This document shows positions 21,301 to 32,534 of a stretch of DNA of 64,000 bases, piece after piece. The notes under the pieces are model-generated. The model worked only from the letters and a program-made list of their open reading frames with translations. It had not been told where the DNA came from and did no database searches. The translations under genes and the position numbers were made by a program. The DNA is taken from assembly GCA_905221605.1 (NCBI GenBank), contig CAJNDS010002416.1, positions 247,624-311,623 of the forward strand. Reading direction: 5' to 3'. Source of the stretch: Symbiodinium natans (taxonomy: Eukaryota > Sar > Dinophyceae > Suessiales > Symbiodiniaceae). How positions within the stretch are numbered: the first letter of the stretch is position 1; the number at the start of each line of letters is the position of its first letter.

Positions 21301-21395
21301 CTAAACCCTAAACCCTAAACCCTAAACCCTAAACCCTAAACCCTAAACCCTAAACCCTAAACCCCTAAACCCCTAAACCCCTAAACCCCTTACAC
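21301..21395. repeat. Telomeric-type tract, CCCTAAA to CCCCTAAA
   Basis: Eight perfect units, then a switch to the octamer CCCCTAAA. Confidence 0.9.
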
Positions 21396-21592
21396 CCTAA
21401 ACCCCAAAACCCCCAAACCTTGACCGACTAATAAAAACCTAAACTCTAAACCCTGAAGCCTAAACCTGTAAACCCTGAGCCTTGAACCCTAAACCCTCAA
21501 CCTATAAACCATAAACCCTACACCTTAGACCTTAAACTTTAAACCCTAAACCCTAACCACTAAGCCCTAAACCCTAAACCTACCCACCCCAG

Positions 21593-21681
21593 GTCTTATC
21601 TTGGCTGCGACTCCGATGTTTTGAAGGAAACGGCCCTGACGTTCAAGCGGAACATCGAGGCCCAGTGGGCTGTGAAGGAAG
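21593..21681 (+). CDS. Probable exon, unknown product
   Basis: CCCCAG|G to GAAG|GTGCAC, 89 bases. It begins SYLGCDSDVLKETALTFKRN and goes on IEAQWAVKE. A CCCTAAA tract lies before and a TTTAGGG tract after it. It is a plausible soluble helical segment. No family is recognised. Confidence 0.55.
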
Positions 21682-21707
21682 GTGCACTAGGATTTATGTA
21701 AGGTTTG

Positions 21708-21815
21708 GGGTTTAGGGTTTAGGGTTTAGGGTTTAGGGTTTAGGGTCTAGGGTCTAGGGTCTAGGGTCTAGGGTCTAGGGTCTAGGGTCTAGGGTCTAGG
21801 GTCTAGGGTCTAGGG
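21708..21815. repeat. Telomeric-type tract, TTTAGGG then GGGTCTA
   Basis: Five TTTAGGG units are followed by about eleven tandem TCTAGGG units, a locally homogenised variant. Confidence 0.9.
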
Positions 21816-22320
21816 TTTGGGGCTTTTGAAGGGGTAAATCATACAGTGGTTTCACACAGGCCTACGTACATCGTTTCTATGATAGAGCCGCATGAAGCAG
21901 GCTAATGTCGGCGTTCAGGGCTTGGAGGGTTAAAAAGCAATTCATGGGGGACCTACTAAACCCTCAACCCTAAACTCCCTGAGCCACTTAGCCATAATTG
22001 CTGCATGGAAATGAGCCGAACCCATGTTTCTTCCACCCGAAAAGCTTTGGCCCTTTGTTTTTCTTGTCAGAAGCCATTTTTTAAATCATAAATTTCAGGT
22101 AAGCTACGTGGGCGCAGGGCTTGGGGTTTAGGGCTTGAACCCTAGACCCCTACATCGGGATTTGGGGTGTAGGGTTGGGCTTGGGAGCCGATTCGGTTTA
22201 GGGTTTGAGGGTTTAGGTGTTAGGGGTGTGGGTTTGAGGGTATTAGGGTGTTTAGAGTTTAGGTCGGGATCTTGCCCCTTATACTAAGAGAAGAGTCCTT
22301 AAGGGAGAACATCCCGAGGT

Positions 22321-22460
22321 CTACTTGGAGGTTCATGGTACTTATTAACCAGTTATACCTGTAGTTATGATCCACTGAGACGCCCGTTAACTGCCCTAAT
22401 CAGGTTAAAAGTACAAGTACAGTTATAACTGGCTAATAAGTACCATGAACCTTCAAGTAG
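22321..22460. mobile_element. MITE-like element, family B
   Basis: A palindrome from CTACTTGGAGGTTCATGGTA to TACCATGAACCTTCAAGTAG. Half of a family A element (ending GAACATCCCGAGG) abuts its left end. Confidence 0.8.
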
Positions 22461-22809
22461 GGTGTTGGTTTCTGGGGCTTGGGGTCTAGGAGGCTTTGTC
22501 TACTCTCGCATATTAGACCTGATCTAGCAGTTCTGGAATTGTTCTGTGTTGTATCACAACAAAAATCACAAGAAGAGCAAAAAACATAAACTTATACGGA
22601 TGATGATCGAAATCACGATCGTAATATTCTGGCAACATCTTTTGCGCTAGTTATGAACCCAAACCCAAAACCCTAAACCCTAAACCCTCTATCTATCCAT
22701 CCATATATATATATATGTTCAGATATAATTTAGCAGTGGAAGACAGGCTGTTGAACCCTGACACCCCGAAAGACTGAACCTTCAACTCCTTGCGCCCGAC
22801 TCTGCTGTC

Positions 22810-22867
22810 CCTAAACCCTAAACCCTAAACCCTAAACCCTAAACCCTAAACCCTAAACCCTAAACCC
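22810..22867. repeat. Telomeric-type tract, CCCTAAA
   Basis: About eight units ending in CCCCAG, whose AG is used by the next exon. Confidence 0.9.
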
Positions 22868-22870
22868 CAG

Positions 22871-22952
22871 AACGCCGCGAAGGCCGCCGTGCTTGCGGCC
22901 CACCCGGAATGGGGTGGCAGCCGCGTCGGGGAGGCAACTGAGAATGAGCAGG
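22871..22952 (+). CDS. Probable exon, unknown product
   Basis: The acceptor is the terminal CCCCAG of the telomeric tract and the donor is GTTTTAG. It reads NAAKAAVLAAHPEWGGSRVG then EATENEQ. No family is recognised. Confidence 0.55.
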
Positions 22953-22975
22953 GTTTTAGATAGTTATAGTCATAA

Positions 22976-23095
22976 TAGTAATAATAATAATAAGAAGAAG
23001 AATATAAGAAGAATGTAAGAAGAATATAAGAATAATGTAAGAATAATATAAGAACAATATAAGAATAATATAAGAATAATATAAGAAGAAGAATA
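22976..23095. repeat. AT-rich tandem repeat
   Basis: Degenerate TAATAATAAG and AATATAAG units of about 10 to 11 bases. Confidence 0.85.
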
Positions 23096-23257
23096 GGGAG
23101 TCTTATGAGGTGTACTTTATATCTTATGGAAAATAGGGTTGTTATAGTTGCAGTTTTTGCGTATGTCGAGATGGAGGGCCACACCATGGGTTGAGAGAAG
23201 TGGGTTAGCCGGTTTAGTGTTTAGGGTTTAGGGTTTAGGGTTTAGGGAAAGACCCAG

Positions 23258-23368
23258 CAAGAGAACAAAATACGTATACAAGCCCCCGACACTCTAGATG
23301 AAGAAGCACTCACGCCAACGGCGCGCCTTCCCCGAATGAGCTCGTCTTGCACTCCGAAACAGGGGCAG
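23258..23368 (+). CDS. Probable exon, unknown product
   Basis: It is 111 bases, phase 0 to 0, CCCAG|CAA to CAG|GTTTGA. It begins QENKIRIQAPDTLDEEALTP and continues TARLPRMSSSCTPKQGQ. A TTTAGGG tract ends 10 bases before the acceptor. No family is recognised. Confidence 0.6.
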
Positions 23369-23687
23369 GTTTGAACATGATGTTTTCATTTTGCATGACT
23401 CCTAATCCCTGTATAATCCTTATCAAGCCACAATAGTCTTAGTACACGTTTATAGGGCCCCCCCGACCTGGGTCCCGAGATGAAAGATGGCTGACAGCCG
23501 ACAAGATAACACCATGTCGGGCGGGGGGGGGGGGGGGCACTTAAGGGACATGTCAGTGGTTTAGGGTTTAGGGTTTGGGGTTTAGGGTGGGTTTTATGAT
23601 AACATATAACTGCAGCAAACCGAAGTCCTAAGCCCTAAACCCTAAACCCTAAACCATGGACCCCCCTAAACCCCCCTAAACCCGAAG

Positions 23688-23778
23688 CAAGTCGAGCTGG
23701 GCCGAGGAATCATAGGGATGCCCCATGTCGAGGGTAGTTTTCGAGGCCAAAGCGCCAACGAAGCTGCAGACGACCCCC
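23688..23778 (+). CDS. Possible exon, unknown product
   Basis: It begins QVELGRGIIGMPHVEGSFRG and continues QSANEAADDP. A GTAGTT at about 23732 could end it earlier. CCCTAAA-like units lie on both sides. Confidence 0.4.
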
Positions 23779-24033
23779 TGAGCCCCTAGCCCTAAACCCT
23801 AAACCCTAAACTCCTAAACCCTAAGTCCTAAACCTTAGACCCCTGAGCCCTACAGCCCTAAGCCCTGAACGGACCCCTAAACCCAAATCCGAAGCCAACA
23901 AAAATATCCCTGAACCCTCCCCCCTTCCCCTCTTTTGGAGCAGCTCGAGCTGGCGCTGTTAAAGTTTTTAACCCTAAACCCTAAACCCTAAACCCTAATC
24001 CCTAAACCCTAAACCCTAAACCCGAACAGCCAG

Positions 24034-24100
24034 GATGTTCAGGCCTTTAGCGACTTCCTCTTCTATGTCCTCGGCTCGCACGCGCGGCCCCTGGCTGGCC
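24034..24100 (+). CDS. Possible exon, unknown product
   Basis: After CCAG it reads DVQAFSDFLFYVLGSHARPL. A TAG at 24106 means the donor must lie earlier, perhaps at a GC. A CCCTAAA tract precedes it and TTTAGGG units follow. Confidence 0.4.
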
Positions 24101-25015
24101 CGATTTAGGTTTATAGGGGTAAGGGTTTAGGGTTTAGGGTTTTGGGCCTGGGTGTTGGGTTTGGGGCTAGCCCTCATAATCCGTAATCTCCGAATCCTCA
24201 GCCCTGTAGACGAAGCCCTTGAGCCCTGAACCCTGTACTGGCCCTCCAAGTCCCCAAATCCCCAGCTGCCCAAACGAACAACCCTAAACTCGAATACCCC
24301 CAAACAGTAAATCCCAATGGCCTGGAGCCCTAAATCCTTAAAACTCTAAGTCTAAATAACCCTTAAAATCCGAAACCCTAAAGCCATAAACCCGCAAACC
24401 CCTTTGAACAAATGAAACGCCGAGACCCCATAAACCCACAAACCCAAAAACCCTTGACACGCAAAACAGAAACCCATACAACCCGAAACAACTTCAAGCC
24501 CTACAGCCCTGAAGCAAAAACACGCCAGAAAAAAAAAAAAAAAAAAAACAAAAAAAAAAAAACGCCGACAAGCCCTAAAGCCCAAAAACCTCCACTCGCA
24601 AGCCCTAAACCCGATAAACCCTGTAAACCCAAAACCCTATACACCATATAAACCCTATACAACTCTATAAAGCTTTGTAAACCCTATAAACCCTAACCCC
24701 TATAAGCCCTAAACCCCAAACCCGAAACCGTAAACCATGTAAGCCCTAAACCCTACAAACCCCAAACCCTAAACCCTGTACGCCCTAAACTCTCTGCACG
24801 CTTGTGCGCGGCAAGCAAGAGTGGATCCGAAGTATGGGATAACCCTTCTATACACTATTCCGTAGTCTGCGGAACCCTTTAAACCCCTTTAAACAAGGGG
24901 GCCTTACTAAGGGCCCATGGGTCAAACCTTACATCCCCAAACCCTAAACCCTAAACCCCAAACCCCAAACCCTAAACCCTAAACCCTAAACCCTAAGCCC
25001 TTATGAAAACCTTAG

Positions 25016-25082
25016 AGCCAAGGCGCTGCTGGCCGAGCTCAGTGTTGCCGTCTTCGACGCCACCAGTCCGCCACCTTGGAGA
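25016..25082 (+). CDS. Possible exon, unknown product
   Basis: Reads AKALLAELSVAVFDATSPPP. The acceptor is CTTAG and the donor probably GTTTGG. A CCCTAAA tract precedes it. Confidence 0.4.
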
Positions 25083-25455
25083 GTTTGGCCATGGCCTTCT
25101 TCGGGTTTAGGTATGAAAATTCTAAAGGCCCCTATATTAACAGGGACTCAAGGAAAGACCACTTATGAGGCACACTAGAGGTTCACAGGAGGGACTTAGG
25201 TACAAAAGGGTTTGTTTATCAAACCCTAAACCCTAAATCCTAAACCCTAAACCCTAAACCCCATCTCTCCTCGATCGCGCTGTACTAAAGGCCCTGAAAG
25301 GCCCTCACACCCCAACACACTCCAAAACCGCCGACCCTAGCACCCCACACCCTTACCGCAACATACCCCAAAACCCCTGAACCCTACCGAAAACCCCAAA
25401 GGACCCCAAGCCCCTGAACCCCTAAACCCTCAACTGTTTGCCGTCCTCTTCCCAG

Positions 25456-25525
25456 GTGGGGGCGTTGAGTTGTACATAGGCCTGGCCTACTTGCTTCGCA
25501 ACCCTCAGCCGCTTTCCGGTTGCAG
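25456..25525 (+). CDS. Probable exon, unknown product
   Basis: CCCAG|GT to TGCAG|GTTGGG, 70 bases. It reads GGVELYIGLAYLLRNPQPLS, partly hydrophobic. No family is recognised. Confidence 0.5.
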
Positions 25526-26135
25526 GTTGGGTTCGCAGGTACTTTGAACAAGCATGGCATTCAGGGGAGGGCTTAGGGTTTTGGGGCTCGGGGGCTTCGA
25601 TATATAAAATATAACAGGGCCTCTGTGACTTGAGAACGTCCTATGAAGCCTAAACCCGAAACCCTAAACCCTAAACCCTATACTCCCCCAAAAGCGTCCC
25701 TGCATCCTACAAGGCCCTGAGTAGCCCAAGCCCTCAACCCCAAATTGGCAGCGAGTTCGGTGTGTTCCGGGCTTTTGTGGGGGGAAAGGCCTTCGGAGTC
25801 CCTTTCTAGGGTTTAGGGTTTAGGGTTTAGGGTTTAGGGGACCCCAACACAGAAACCCCCGGAGTGCAGCCGAGAGAGAGTCGGAGTTTAGGTACAGAGT
25901 GCACCAAGGCTCCGCACTCTCTGGGTCTCTAAGCTTGGGCCCCTTTTGGGGTCCGTTTTACAAGGTTGACGTAATGTAGAGAACTGCCCATATATCCCTA
26001 AACCCGAACCCCAAATCCCTAAACCCTAATCTCTTATCCCTAAATACCGCAGATCTGCATTCCTTGGATTTTCTATGAGGTTTCCATTAAAAACGACCAA
26101 TCCGTTGATGGTTTGGGGGGCCAGGGTGGCCTTGG

Positions 26136-26268
26136 GGGGGGGCCGTGGTACTTATTAACCAAGTATAACTGTACTTAGAACCCACTTAATTATAAGGCCT
26201 TGAGACATAAATACAGTTGCAAGCACAGTTATAAGTCGGTTAATAAGTACCCCTGAACCTCCAAGTAG
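26136..26268. mobile_element. MITE-like element, family B
   Basis: The right end CCCTGAACCTCCAAGTAG and the inner TATAACTGTACTTAGAAC match other copies. The left end is partly replaced by a G-run. Confidence 0.75.
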
Positions 26269-26532
26269 TAGGTATCGCGTAACCGTCGGCCACTCAGAAC
26301 TGACCTCGCCGCGACTCGTTTTTTTCCGCGGCATTTCGGCCTTTAGCTTGAGACACGGGATTCACACAAGACCGCGCGGCTAGAGACGTGATCTGCATGG
26401 CTTAGAGGCTTGCCCAGACTCCCGGAGCAGTGTGCCCAAAGGAGGAGCAGAGCCCGAAGCCCTAAACCCCAAACCCGAGAGCCCTGCACATAGAGGCCCT
26501 CTCTACGGTCCTGTCGCACAGGGCTCCCTAAG

Positions 26533-26620
26533 GGGACCTTACCCTGAACTACGTTCGGGGCCGACACAAGGAGTCCTATAACCAGGAGGCTGAAAAGCAC
26601 AAGCAGTCAGACGTTTTCCG
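26533..26620 (+). CDS. Probable exon, unknown product
   Basis: CCTAAG|GG to TTCCG|GTAGAG, 88 bases. It reads DLTLNYVRGRHKESYNQEAE then KHKQSDVF. It is highly charged and likely helical. No family is recognised. Confidence 0.55.
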
Positions 26621-27119
26621 GTAGAGACAACAACTCCACCTGTTTTCCAAGCCTCTGGATGCCGCACCTCGCTGAGAACAGCAGTTTTGGGACCCCTAAA
26701 ACCTCCAATTCAGGTTGCTCGCTTGGTTCCGGGTGTAGATTGCAGGCAAGCGGAGTCGGTGATTGTGCCTTTTGCCGTGCTGTGCTGATCCCCCCCTTTT
26801 TTTTGGGGGGGGGACAGCAGAGTTTGGCCTGCGGTTGTGGGGTTTTGGGGTTAGTTCGTTTAAGGGATTAGGATTTAGGGCTTTGGGGGGAGGGGTTGCC
26901 CGCATCAGGGTTCCTTTTCTAGTACCAGTGCAGGCCAACTAAAGATCGTACCCTTTCGATTCATGGGTTGCTGGGCAACCTAGGCTACAGGGCGGTAAAA
27001 GGCTAGCCTTCACCGGCCGTACAGGCTGCAGGTCCAAAGAAGCAGGTTTAGAGACTTTAGAGACGTGCCCCACCCTGCCCACATCGCCTACACGCCCTTG
27101 ATGTTCCCGAAGTATAAGC

Positions 27120-27275
27120 AAACCCTAAACCCCTAAACCCCTAAACCCCTAAACCCCTAAACCCCTAAACCCCTAAACCCCTAAACCCCTAAACCCTAAA
27201 CCCCTTAACCCGTAAACCCTAAACCCCCAACCCTAAACCCTAAACCCCAAACCCTAAACCCTAAACCCTAAACCG
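27120..27275. repeat. Telomeric variant array, CCCCTAAA
   Basis: Nine tandem octamers CCCCTAAA change into CCCTAAA heptamers. Confidence 0.92.
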
Positions 27276-27302
27276 CAGACAGCTACACCCCCAAGCCATA
27301 AG

Positions 27303-27393
27303 CCCCGCGCCCGATCCTTTCGAGTCCGGGGGAACATCTCCTCTTCGTCCGAGGCAGCCGCAGCTCGCTGTACCCACTAAGGAGCGGAGCCAG
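27303..27393 (+). CDS. Possible exon, unknown product
   Basis: An open frame (PILSSPGEHLLFVRGSRSSL) ends at CCAG|GTTTAG, the start of a TTTAGGG tract. Confidence 0.35.
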
Positions 27394-27803
27394 GTTTAGG
27401 GTTTAGGGTTTAGGGTTTAGGGTTCAGGCATGTTGGTGCACCTCCAGACCAACTCCTCCACAGACCTCATCCAAGGTCTGCAACTTGTGGTAGCCTTCTT
27501 CTGATTTGACAATGCCACTAAATCGTTATGTAATCAAAGCCTGGCATCTTCTTGAAAGGAACGCTACAAGCTCAATTGTTCATTCTCATGTCTCCTGAAG
27601 AACCTGCTGGTTGGAACTACGAACAAGACATTACAGCCCATCTCTTGGAAGCATTCGCCTATAAATATATAAATATATTTATATAGTTATATTTATAATT
27701 ATATATATATATATATCTCTCTCTCTCTTGTCCCATTATGCGAAACGCGCACAACGATTGAGCAGGGGTTTGGTTTCATGTCCTGGGTTTATGGTGAAGT
27801 AAG

Positions 27804-27890
27804 TTGGGATGTTCCCCCTTATCCTAACAGTCCTTAAGAGGGAATTTTTGTACTCGGGGGTACGATAATCCCTGTGAAGGACTGTGAACT
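27804..27890. mobile_element. MITE-like element, family A
   Basis: It starts TTGGGATGTTCCCCCTTA, carries ACAGTCCTTAA and the reverse arm AAGGACTGTGAA. The outer right arm is lost. Confidence 0.65.
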
Positions 27891-27955
27891 TCTAGCCCTA
27901 AACCCTAAAACCCTGAACCCTAAATCCTGAACCCTAAACCCTAAACCCTTTGCAG

Positions 27956-28046
27956 GACATCATGAATAACTCATCCTGGGTGCTCGACAGCTTGGCGGGC
28001 AGCGTCCCACACAACGGCGTTGCTCCTAATGGCGTCCCAGCTGCAT
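27956..28046 (+). CDS. Probable exon, unknown product
   Basis: TTTGCAG|GAC to GCAT|GTGAGG, 91 bases. It begins DIMNNSSWVLDSLAGSVPHN and continues GVAPNGVPAA. CCCTAAA units come just before the acceptor and TTTAGGG units begin within the donor region. It looks like a flexible linker. Confidence 0.55.
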
Positions 28047-28163
28047 GTGAGGGTTTAGGGTTAGGGTTTAGGGTTTAGGGTTCAGGGTTTAGGGGTTAAC
28101 GTGTAGTTTGCGCATGTCAAAACAGAGGCCCTCGGCACACAACGGTGCCCAGCTGTGCCTCCC

Positions 28164-28245
28164 CCATAGGTTCCCCCCTTTAATAACCTTAGTTAGGCCT
28201 TAGTTATCCTTAAATGCCCTTAGTTATGGGGGGAACCTATATGGG
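28164..28245. mobile_element. Short inverted-repeat element, family J
   Basis: GGTTCCCCCCTTTAATAACC at the left pairs with TTAGTTATGGGGGGAACC at the right. A related copy is at about 28790-28850. Confidence 0.6.
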
Positions 28246-28452
28246 GCAGTAGGCCTCAACCCTAGCTGCACACCCTGGCCTCCTTTTTAGTGAAAGCGCA
28301 GCGGAGGGAACAGGAAACGCACACCCAACCCCCAAACCCCCAAACCCCCAAACCCACTAGCCCCAAAACCCTAAACCCGAAACCTTAAACCCTAAACCCT
28401 ACACCCTAAACCCTAAACCCTAAACCCTAAACCCTAAACCCACACCAAGCAG

Positions 28453-28530
28453 GTGAAGAGCTCTCCTCCGAAGAGAAGAGGCGGCAGCAGATACGTGACG
28501 CCTTCGACCTTTTCGAGGGACACATGACAG
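28453..28530 (+). CDS. EF-hand exon, calmodulin/centrin-like
   Basis: After AAGCAG the frame reads EELSSEEKRRQQIRDAFDLF then EGHMTG. The E-L-(T/S)-x-E-x-(K)...I(R)-(D/E)-AFDLF pattern is the entry helix of EF-hand 1 in centrins and calmodulins, which are calcium sensors. The loop begins E-G-H-M-T-G: the glycine at position 6 is kept, but the acidic residues expected at positions 1 and 3 are not, so calcium binding here may be weak. The loop must continue in another exon. A GC donor at 28531 fits that glycine; a GT at 28555 (in GGGGGTTTAGGG) is the alternative. A CCCTAAA tract precedes and TTTAGGG units follow. Confidence 0.7.
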
Positions 28531-29355
28531 GCGGCTCCTCCAAAATCTGGGGGGGTTTAGGGTTTAGGGTTCAGGGCTTAGGGCTTAGGGCTTTAAGGGA
28601 TTAGGGGTTGTAGAGTTTAGGGCTGATAGGGCTTAGGGTTTAGTTATAGGATTTAAGGGCTTTTAGGGTTTCGGGCTTATAGGGTGTAGGCTTTCTAGGG
28701 TCTAGGGCTTGAGTAGGGTTTGGGGCTTAGGGTTTCTTGTGTGGTGTTGGTGCTTCTGGAGGAGGAGTTTGGAGAGGTGCCAGATTCTGTCTTAAATTAG
28801 GCTTAATTATCCCTAAAATCGCCTCAGTTATGGGGGGAACCGAGGGTTGGTAGTACAGAGGGGTAGTAGGGGAACCCATGAGTCTTGATTTCATGTCTGT
28901 GTTCAGGACTTCCCGCATGTCCAGAAGCACGTATACAGCCCCAATCCTAAACCCCACAACCGTGGAAACCCGCGAAGTCCCCAAAACCCAAAACCCAAAT
29001 CCCTAAACCCTAAACCCTAAACCCTAAACCCTAAACCTCAAAACCCTACACCCTAACCCCTAAACCCGAAACCCTAAACCCTGTAGAGTCTTCGCCAAAC
29101 CGCACCCTGACCTGCAGGCCCTAAGCCCTTAAACCCTGAACCCCCACATCCTAGCCCTAAACCCTAAACCCTAAACCCTAAGCCCTAAATTCCTGGATCT
29201 AGACTTCCCTAAACCCTCAAACCCCTAGAGCCCTAAACCCTGAACCCCAAACAAACCCTAAGCCCCTAAACCCTAAACCTTCAACACCCTCTAGCCACCC
29301 TAAACTCTAAACTCTAAACCCTAAACCCCCCCCCCCCCCCCGAGCTTCTTCTGAG

Positions 29356-29411
29356 GACTGGTCAAGGCATTCAACTTGATCCAGCAGCAAAGTTCGGAGC
29401 TGCTTCAGGCG
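29356..29411 (+). CDS. Probable exon, unknown product
   Basis: TCTGAG|GA to GGCG|GTTTAGGG, reading LVKAFNLIQQQSSELLQA. The donor GT is the first GT of a TTTAGGG tract. Possibly coiled coil. Confidence 0.5.
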
Positions 29412-29689
29412 GTTTAGGGTTTAGAGTTTAGGGTTTATTTTGTATTTTTGTTTTAGGTTTTTAGGTTTGGGGTTTAGGGTTTAGGGTTTAGCGTTTTGGG
29501 TTATAGTTTGGGTTCAGGGTTTAAATGTTGGGGTTGCCGAGGATCGTAGCGTTAACGGTTTGGCTTCGATGGCCACATCCACACCCACACATTGGAACCT
29601 AACCCCCTTCCCTTACCCTTATTTTTGCACACAATAGCTGGCTATTGTGGGGCTATACTATTCACGATGGTATAAACTCTCAGCCCTTA

Positions 29690-29852
29690 ACCCTAAACCC
29701 TAAACCCGAAACCCTAAACCCGAAACCCTAAGCCCTAAACCCTAAACCCTAAACCCTAAACCCTAACCCTAAACCGTAAACCCTAAACCCTAAACCCTAA
29801 ACCCTAAACCCTAAACCCTAAACCCTAAACCCTAAACCCTAAACCCTAAACC
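29690..29852. repeat. Telomeric-type tract, CCCTAAA
   Basis: More than 20 units, with CCCGAAA and CCCTAAC variants on the left. Confidence 0.92.
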
Positions 29853-30212
29853 CTAACCGCTGCAACTGTAAGCTCTCCCTGTCTTTAAGGGCGCGGCCCC
29901 TTGAAAAAACCCTTCAAAAACACTTGAATCCTAGGGTCCAGCAAGTCTTAGGCTCCTCTGGCACAGGAAACCCTAAACCCTAAACCCCAGACCCCAAACC
30001 CCAAACCCCAAACCCCAATCCCCAAACCCCAAACCCTAAACCCTAAACCCTCCGCGAACCTGTGGCTCCTTTGCCTGAGCCTTGGTTATTGGAGTTTTCG
30101 GGTTTAGGGCTTTTAGGTTCAGGGTTTAGGGTTTAGGGTTTGGGGTTTAGGGTTTAGGGTTCAGGGTTTAGGGTTTTGGGCTTCCCCCCAAACTTTCCAC
30201 CAACATTCACAG

Positions 30213-30291
30213 GCACCCCAACCGAATGGGCAACATGGGCAGCGAAATGGGATCAGCTGCTTCTCCTGCGCCACCGAGTCAGAGCCACCTG
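30213..30291 (+). CDS. Probable exon, unknown product
   Basis: TTCACAG|G to CCTG|GTGAGC, a good donor. It reads HPNRMGNMGSEMGSAASPAP then PSQSHL. Low-complexity linker-like sequence. Confidence 0.55.
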
Positions 30292-30637
30292 GTGAGCTCA
30301 AGGAGGTTCAGGGTTTAGGGTCCAGGGTTGAGGGTTTAGGGTTATTGCCCAACCCCAAACCCCATGCTTGAACTTCATGTATACTTCTTGGGGTTTGTCT
30401 TTGTCTCGGTCTCAAAAGGACTAGTTGAATTCAGCCCTTGTGCCCAGTAGCAGTAGTACCCCCCCCCCCCCCAATTCGCCTTTTGGGAGGTTTAGGGTTT
30501 AGGGATTGGTTTAGGGTTTAGGGTTTAGGCTTTATGGTTTAGGGTTTAGGGTTAGTGGTTAGATTCCCTGATAAGCTCTTCTGGTCCTAGCTTGCTGGGG
30601 CAGTTCGTCTTTTTTTTTCCCTGGCAACCGGACATTG

Positions 30638-30892
30638 TCATCTGCAAGGAGTCTCCTAAGGCCCCTGCACATCACGGACGGCCAGTATGGCCTCACATTC
30701 CACAGCACATGCATGAGAAAAAAAACACAAGAAGCAGCAAACACGTACTGCTTAGGAGGTGTGCAAGCCGTCAACGCTGATTGGGTACGTACTGTGAACC
30801 TTGTTGCTGCGCAAGGGCTAACCAACTTGAGAAAGCCCCGTAGACTTGTAGACTTTAAGCCCTCTCGAAGACGCATGGGTAGACAAAAGTAG
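30638..30892 (+). CDS. Open reading frame of unknown nature
   Basis: A plus frame of about 85 codons ends at TAG (30890-30892). It includes HITDGQYGLTFHSTCMRKKT, GGVQAVNADWVRTVNLVAAQ and FKPSRRRMGRQK. The opposite strand is also open. It is unusually long for this window without telomeric units, so it may be a terminal exon or a decayed mobile-element gene. No domain is recognised. Confidence 0.4.
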   Translation, partial: SSARSLLRPLHITDGQYGLTFHSTCMRKKTQEAANTYCLGGVQAVNADWVRTVNLVAAQGLTNLRKPRRLVDFKPSRRRMGRQK

Positions 30893-30989
30893 GGCTTCAA
30901 GTACCTTATTCAGGTTATAGTACCTAAACCCTAAACCCCAAATCCCAAACCCTAAACCCTAGCCCTACACCCCAAACCCTAAACCCTAG

Positions 30990-31101
30990 CCCATGGAAAC
31001 CATCTCCGAGCCCAGGAAGGAAGACCTCTACCTGCAGCCTCCGCCGTTTGACAAGTTCGAGGTTCTGCAACTGGCTGTGCCTCTTGGCTCCCTTCACCCA
31101 A
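30990..31101 (+). CDS. Probable exon, unknown product
   Basis: The acceptor is CCCTAG, a variant telomeric unit, and the donor GTGGGTTTCGGG. It begins PMETISEPRKEDLYLQPPPF and continues DKFEVLQLAVPLGSLHP. 112 bases. No family is recognised. Confidence 0.55.
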
Positions 31102-31337
31102 GTGGGTTTCGGGTTTAGGGTTTAGGGCTTGCCAAGTAGATTCCTAGGCTTGTTCGAGGGTTTAGGGTCTAGGGTTTAGGGTTTAGGGTTTAGGGTTTAG
31201 GGTTGCCCTAAACCCTCAACCCCCAGACCCTGAATCCCAAGTCCCCGATGCTGGAGTTCGCTCGCTTGCACAAGGCCCCGGAGATCGGAACTCGTGGGCA
31301 ATGGTCACGTGCGGTCCTAAACCCTCTAAGCCTTATA

Positions 31338-31512
31338 AGCCCCTAAACCCTAAACCCTAAACCCTAAACCCTGAACCCTGAACCCTAAACCCTAAACCCT
31401 AAAACCCAAACCCTAAACCCTAAACCCTAAACCCTAAACCCTAAACCCTAAACCCTAAACCCTAAACCCTAAACCCTAAACCCTAAACCCTAAACCCTAA
31501 ACCCTAAACCCT
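31338..31512. repeat. Telomeric-type tract, CCCTAAA
   Basis: About 24 units with a short CCCTGAA block and one AAAACCC slip. Confidence 0.93.
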
Positions 31513-31519
31513 CACCAAG

Positions 31520-31608
31520 CGACCTTTGGGCTCAGCAAGGCCAACGACCCGCATTCAGCAGTCGCGGCCGGTCGCCAAGTGGGAGAGCGGGTCGTCCGGA
31601 AGCCCAGA
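31520..31608 (+). CDS. Probable exon, unknown product
   Basis: ACCAAG|CG to CAGA|GTGTGG, 89 bases. It begins TFGLSKANDPHSAVAAGRQV and continues GERVVRKPR. It starts eight bases after the tract. No family is recognised. Confidence 0.55.
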
Positions 31609-31659
31609 GTGTGGGTTTAGGGTTGAGGGCTTTTAGTGTTTAGGGTTTAGGGTTTAGGG

Positions 31660-32235
31660 TTTAGGGGGTTTAGGCTGTAGGGGGTTTAGGCTTTAGGGGG
31701 CTTAGGGCGTTTAGAGCTTCTAGGGTTTTTAAGGTTTAGGGATTTTAGGGTGTAGAGTTTTCAGGGTTGAGGGTTTGGGGAGTTTAGGGCTTCTAAGATT
31801 ATTAGGGTTTAAGGTTTAGGGCGTTTAGGTTTCTTTGTTTTTTTTGAGTTTTGGGTTTTTAGGGTTTAGGGTCTCTAGGGTACAGGGTTTAAGGGTTTAG
31901 GGCTTTTAGGGCTTCTAGGCGTTGGGTGTTTAGGATGCGTAGTGTTTAGGGTTTAGGTTGTTTAGGGCTTTTCGGGCTTCTAGGGTTTAGGGTTTAGAGT
32001 TTAGGGTTCAGGGTGTAGGGCTTTTCGGGCTTCTAGAGTTTAGGGTGTTCAGGTTTTTTAGGGGTTCTAGTGCTTTAGGGTTGAAGGGTTTCGAGGGTAT
32101 AGGATTTTTAGGGTATTTAGGTTTTTCTTTAAGGGTTTTAGGGTTGTTGTTCAGGCTTTTCAGGGTTTGTAGGGTTTGTAGGGTTTGCAGGGTTTGTAGG
32201 GTTTAGGGTTTTTACGGTTTACGGTTCAGGGTTTT
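31660..32235. repeat. Degenerate TTTAGGG-derived region
   Basis: About 575 bases of diverged units (TTTTAGGG, TTTAGGGCTT, TTCTAGGG, TTTGTAGGG) with no codon-like island. It looks like an old, mutated telomeric tract. Confidence 0.75.
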
Positions 32236-32534
32236 CAGGGAAGTTCTTGCTGGCTCTTGCTTCGCAAGCTTGCAGTGAAGAGTATCTACTCATTTTTGTT
32301 GGGGGCTTCCCAAGTTAGATGTAGTTGCAGATGTGTACAGTTCGAGCCCCAAACCTGAAGCTCTCCACCCAGAGAGCCAATACCCCCCAAAGACACGAAC
32401 AACCCCCCCCCCCCCACCCCTCTCAACCCTAAACCCTAAACCCTGAACCGCCCGAAAACCCGAGATTCTCAGGCCCCAAAGCCTAAGTTCACGTTGCTCA
32501 TGACATGCTGCTGGCTTGTCGGGAACGCGTGTAT

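Noticed and set aside
26659-26871. Plus-strand open frame of 70 codons
   Set aside because: It overlaps a C/T/G homopolymer block (26790-26812) and telomere-like units, with no recognisable protein feature.
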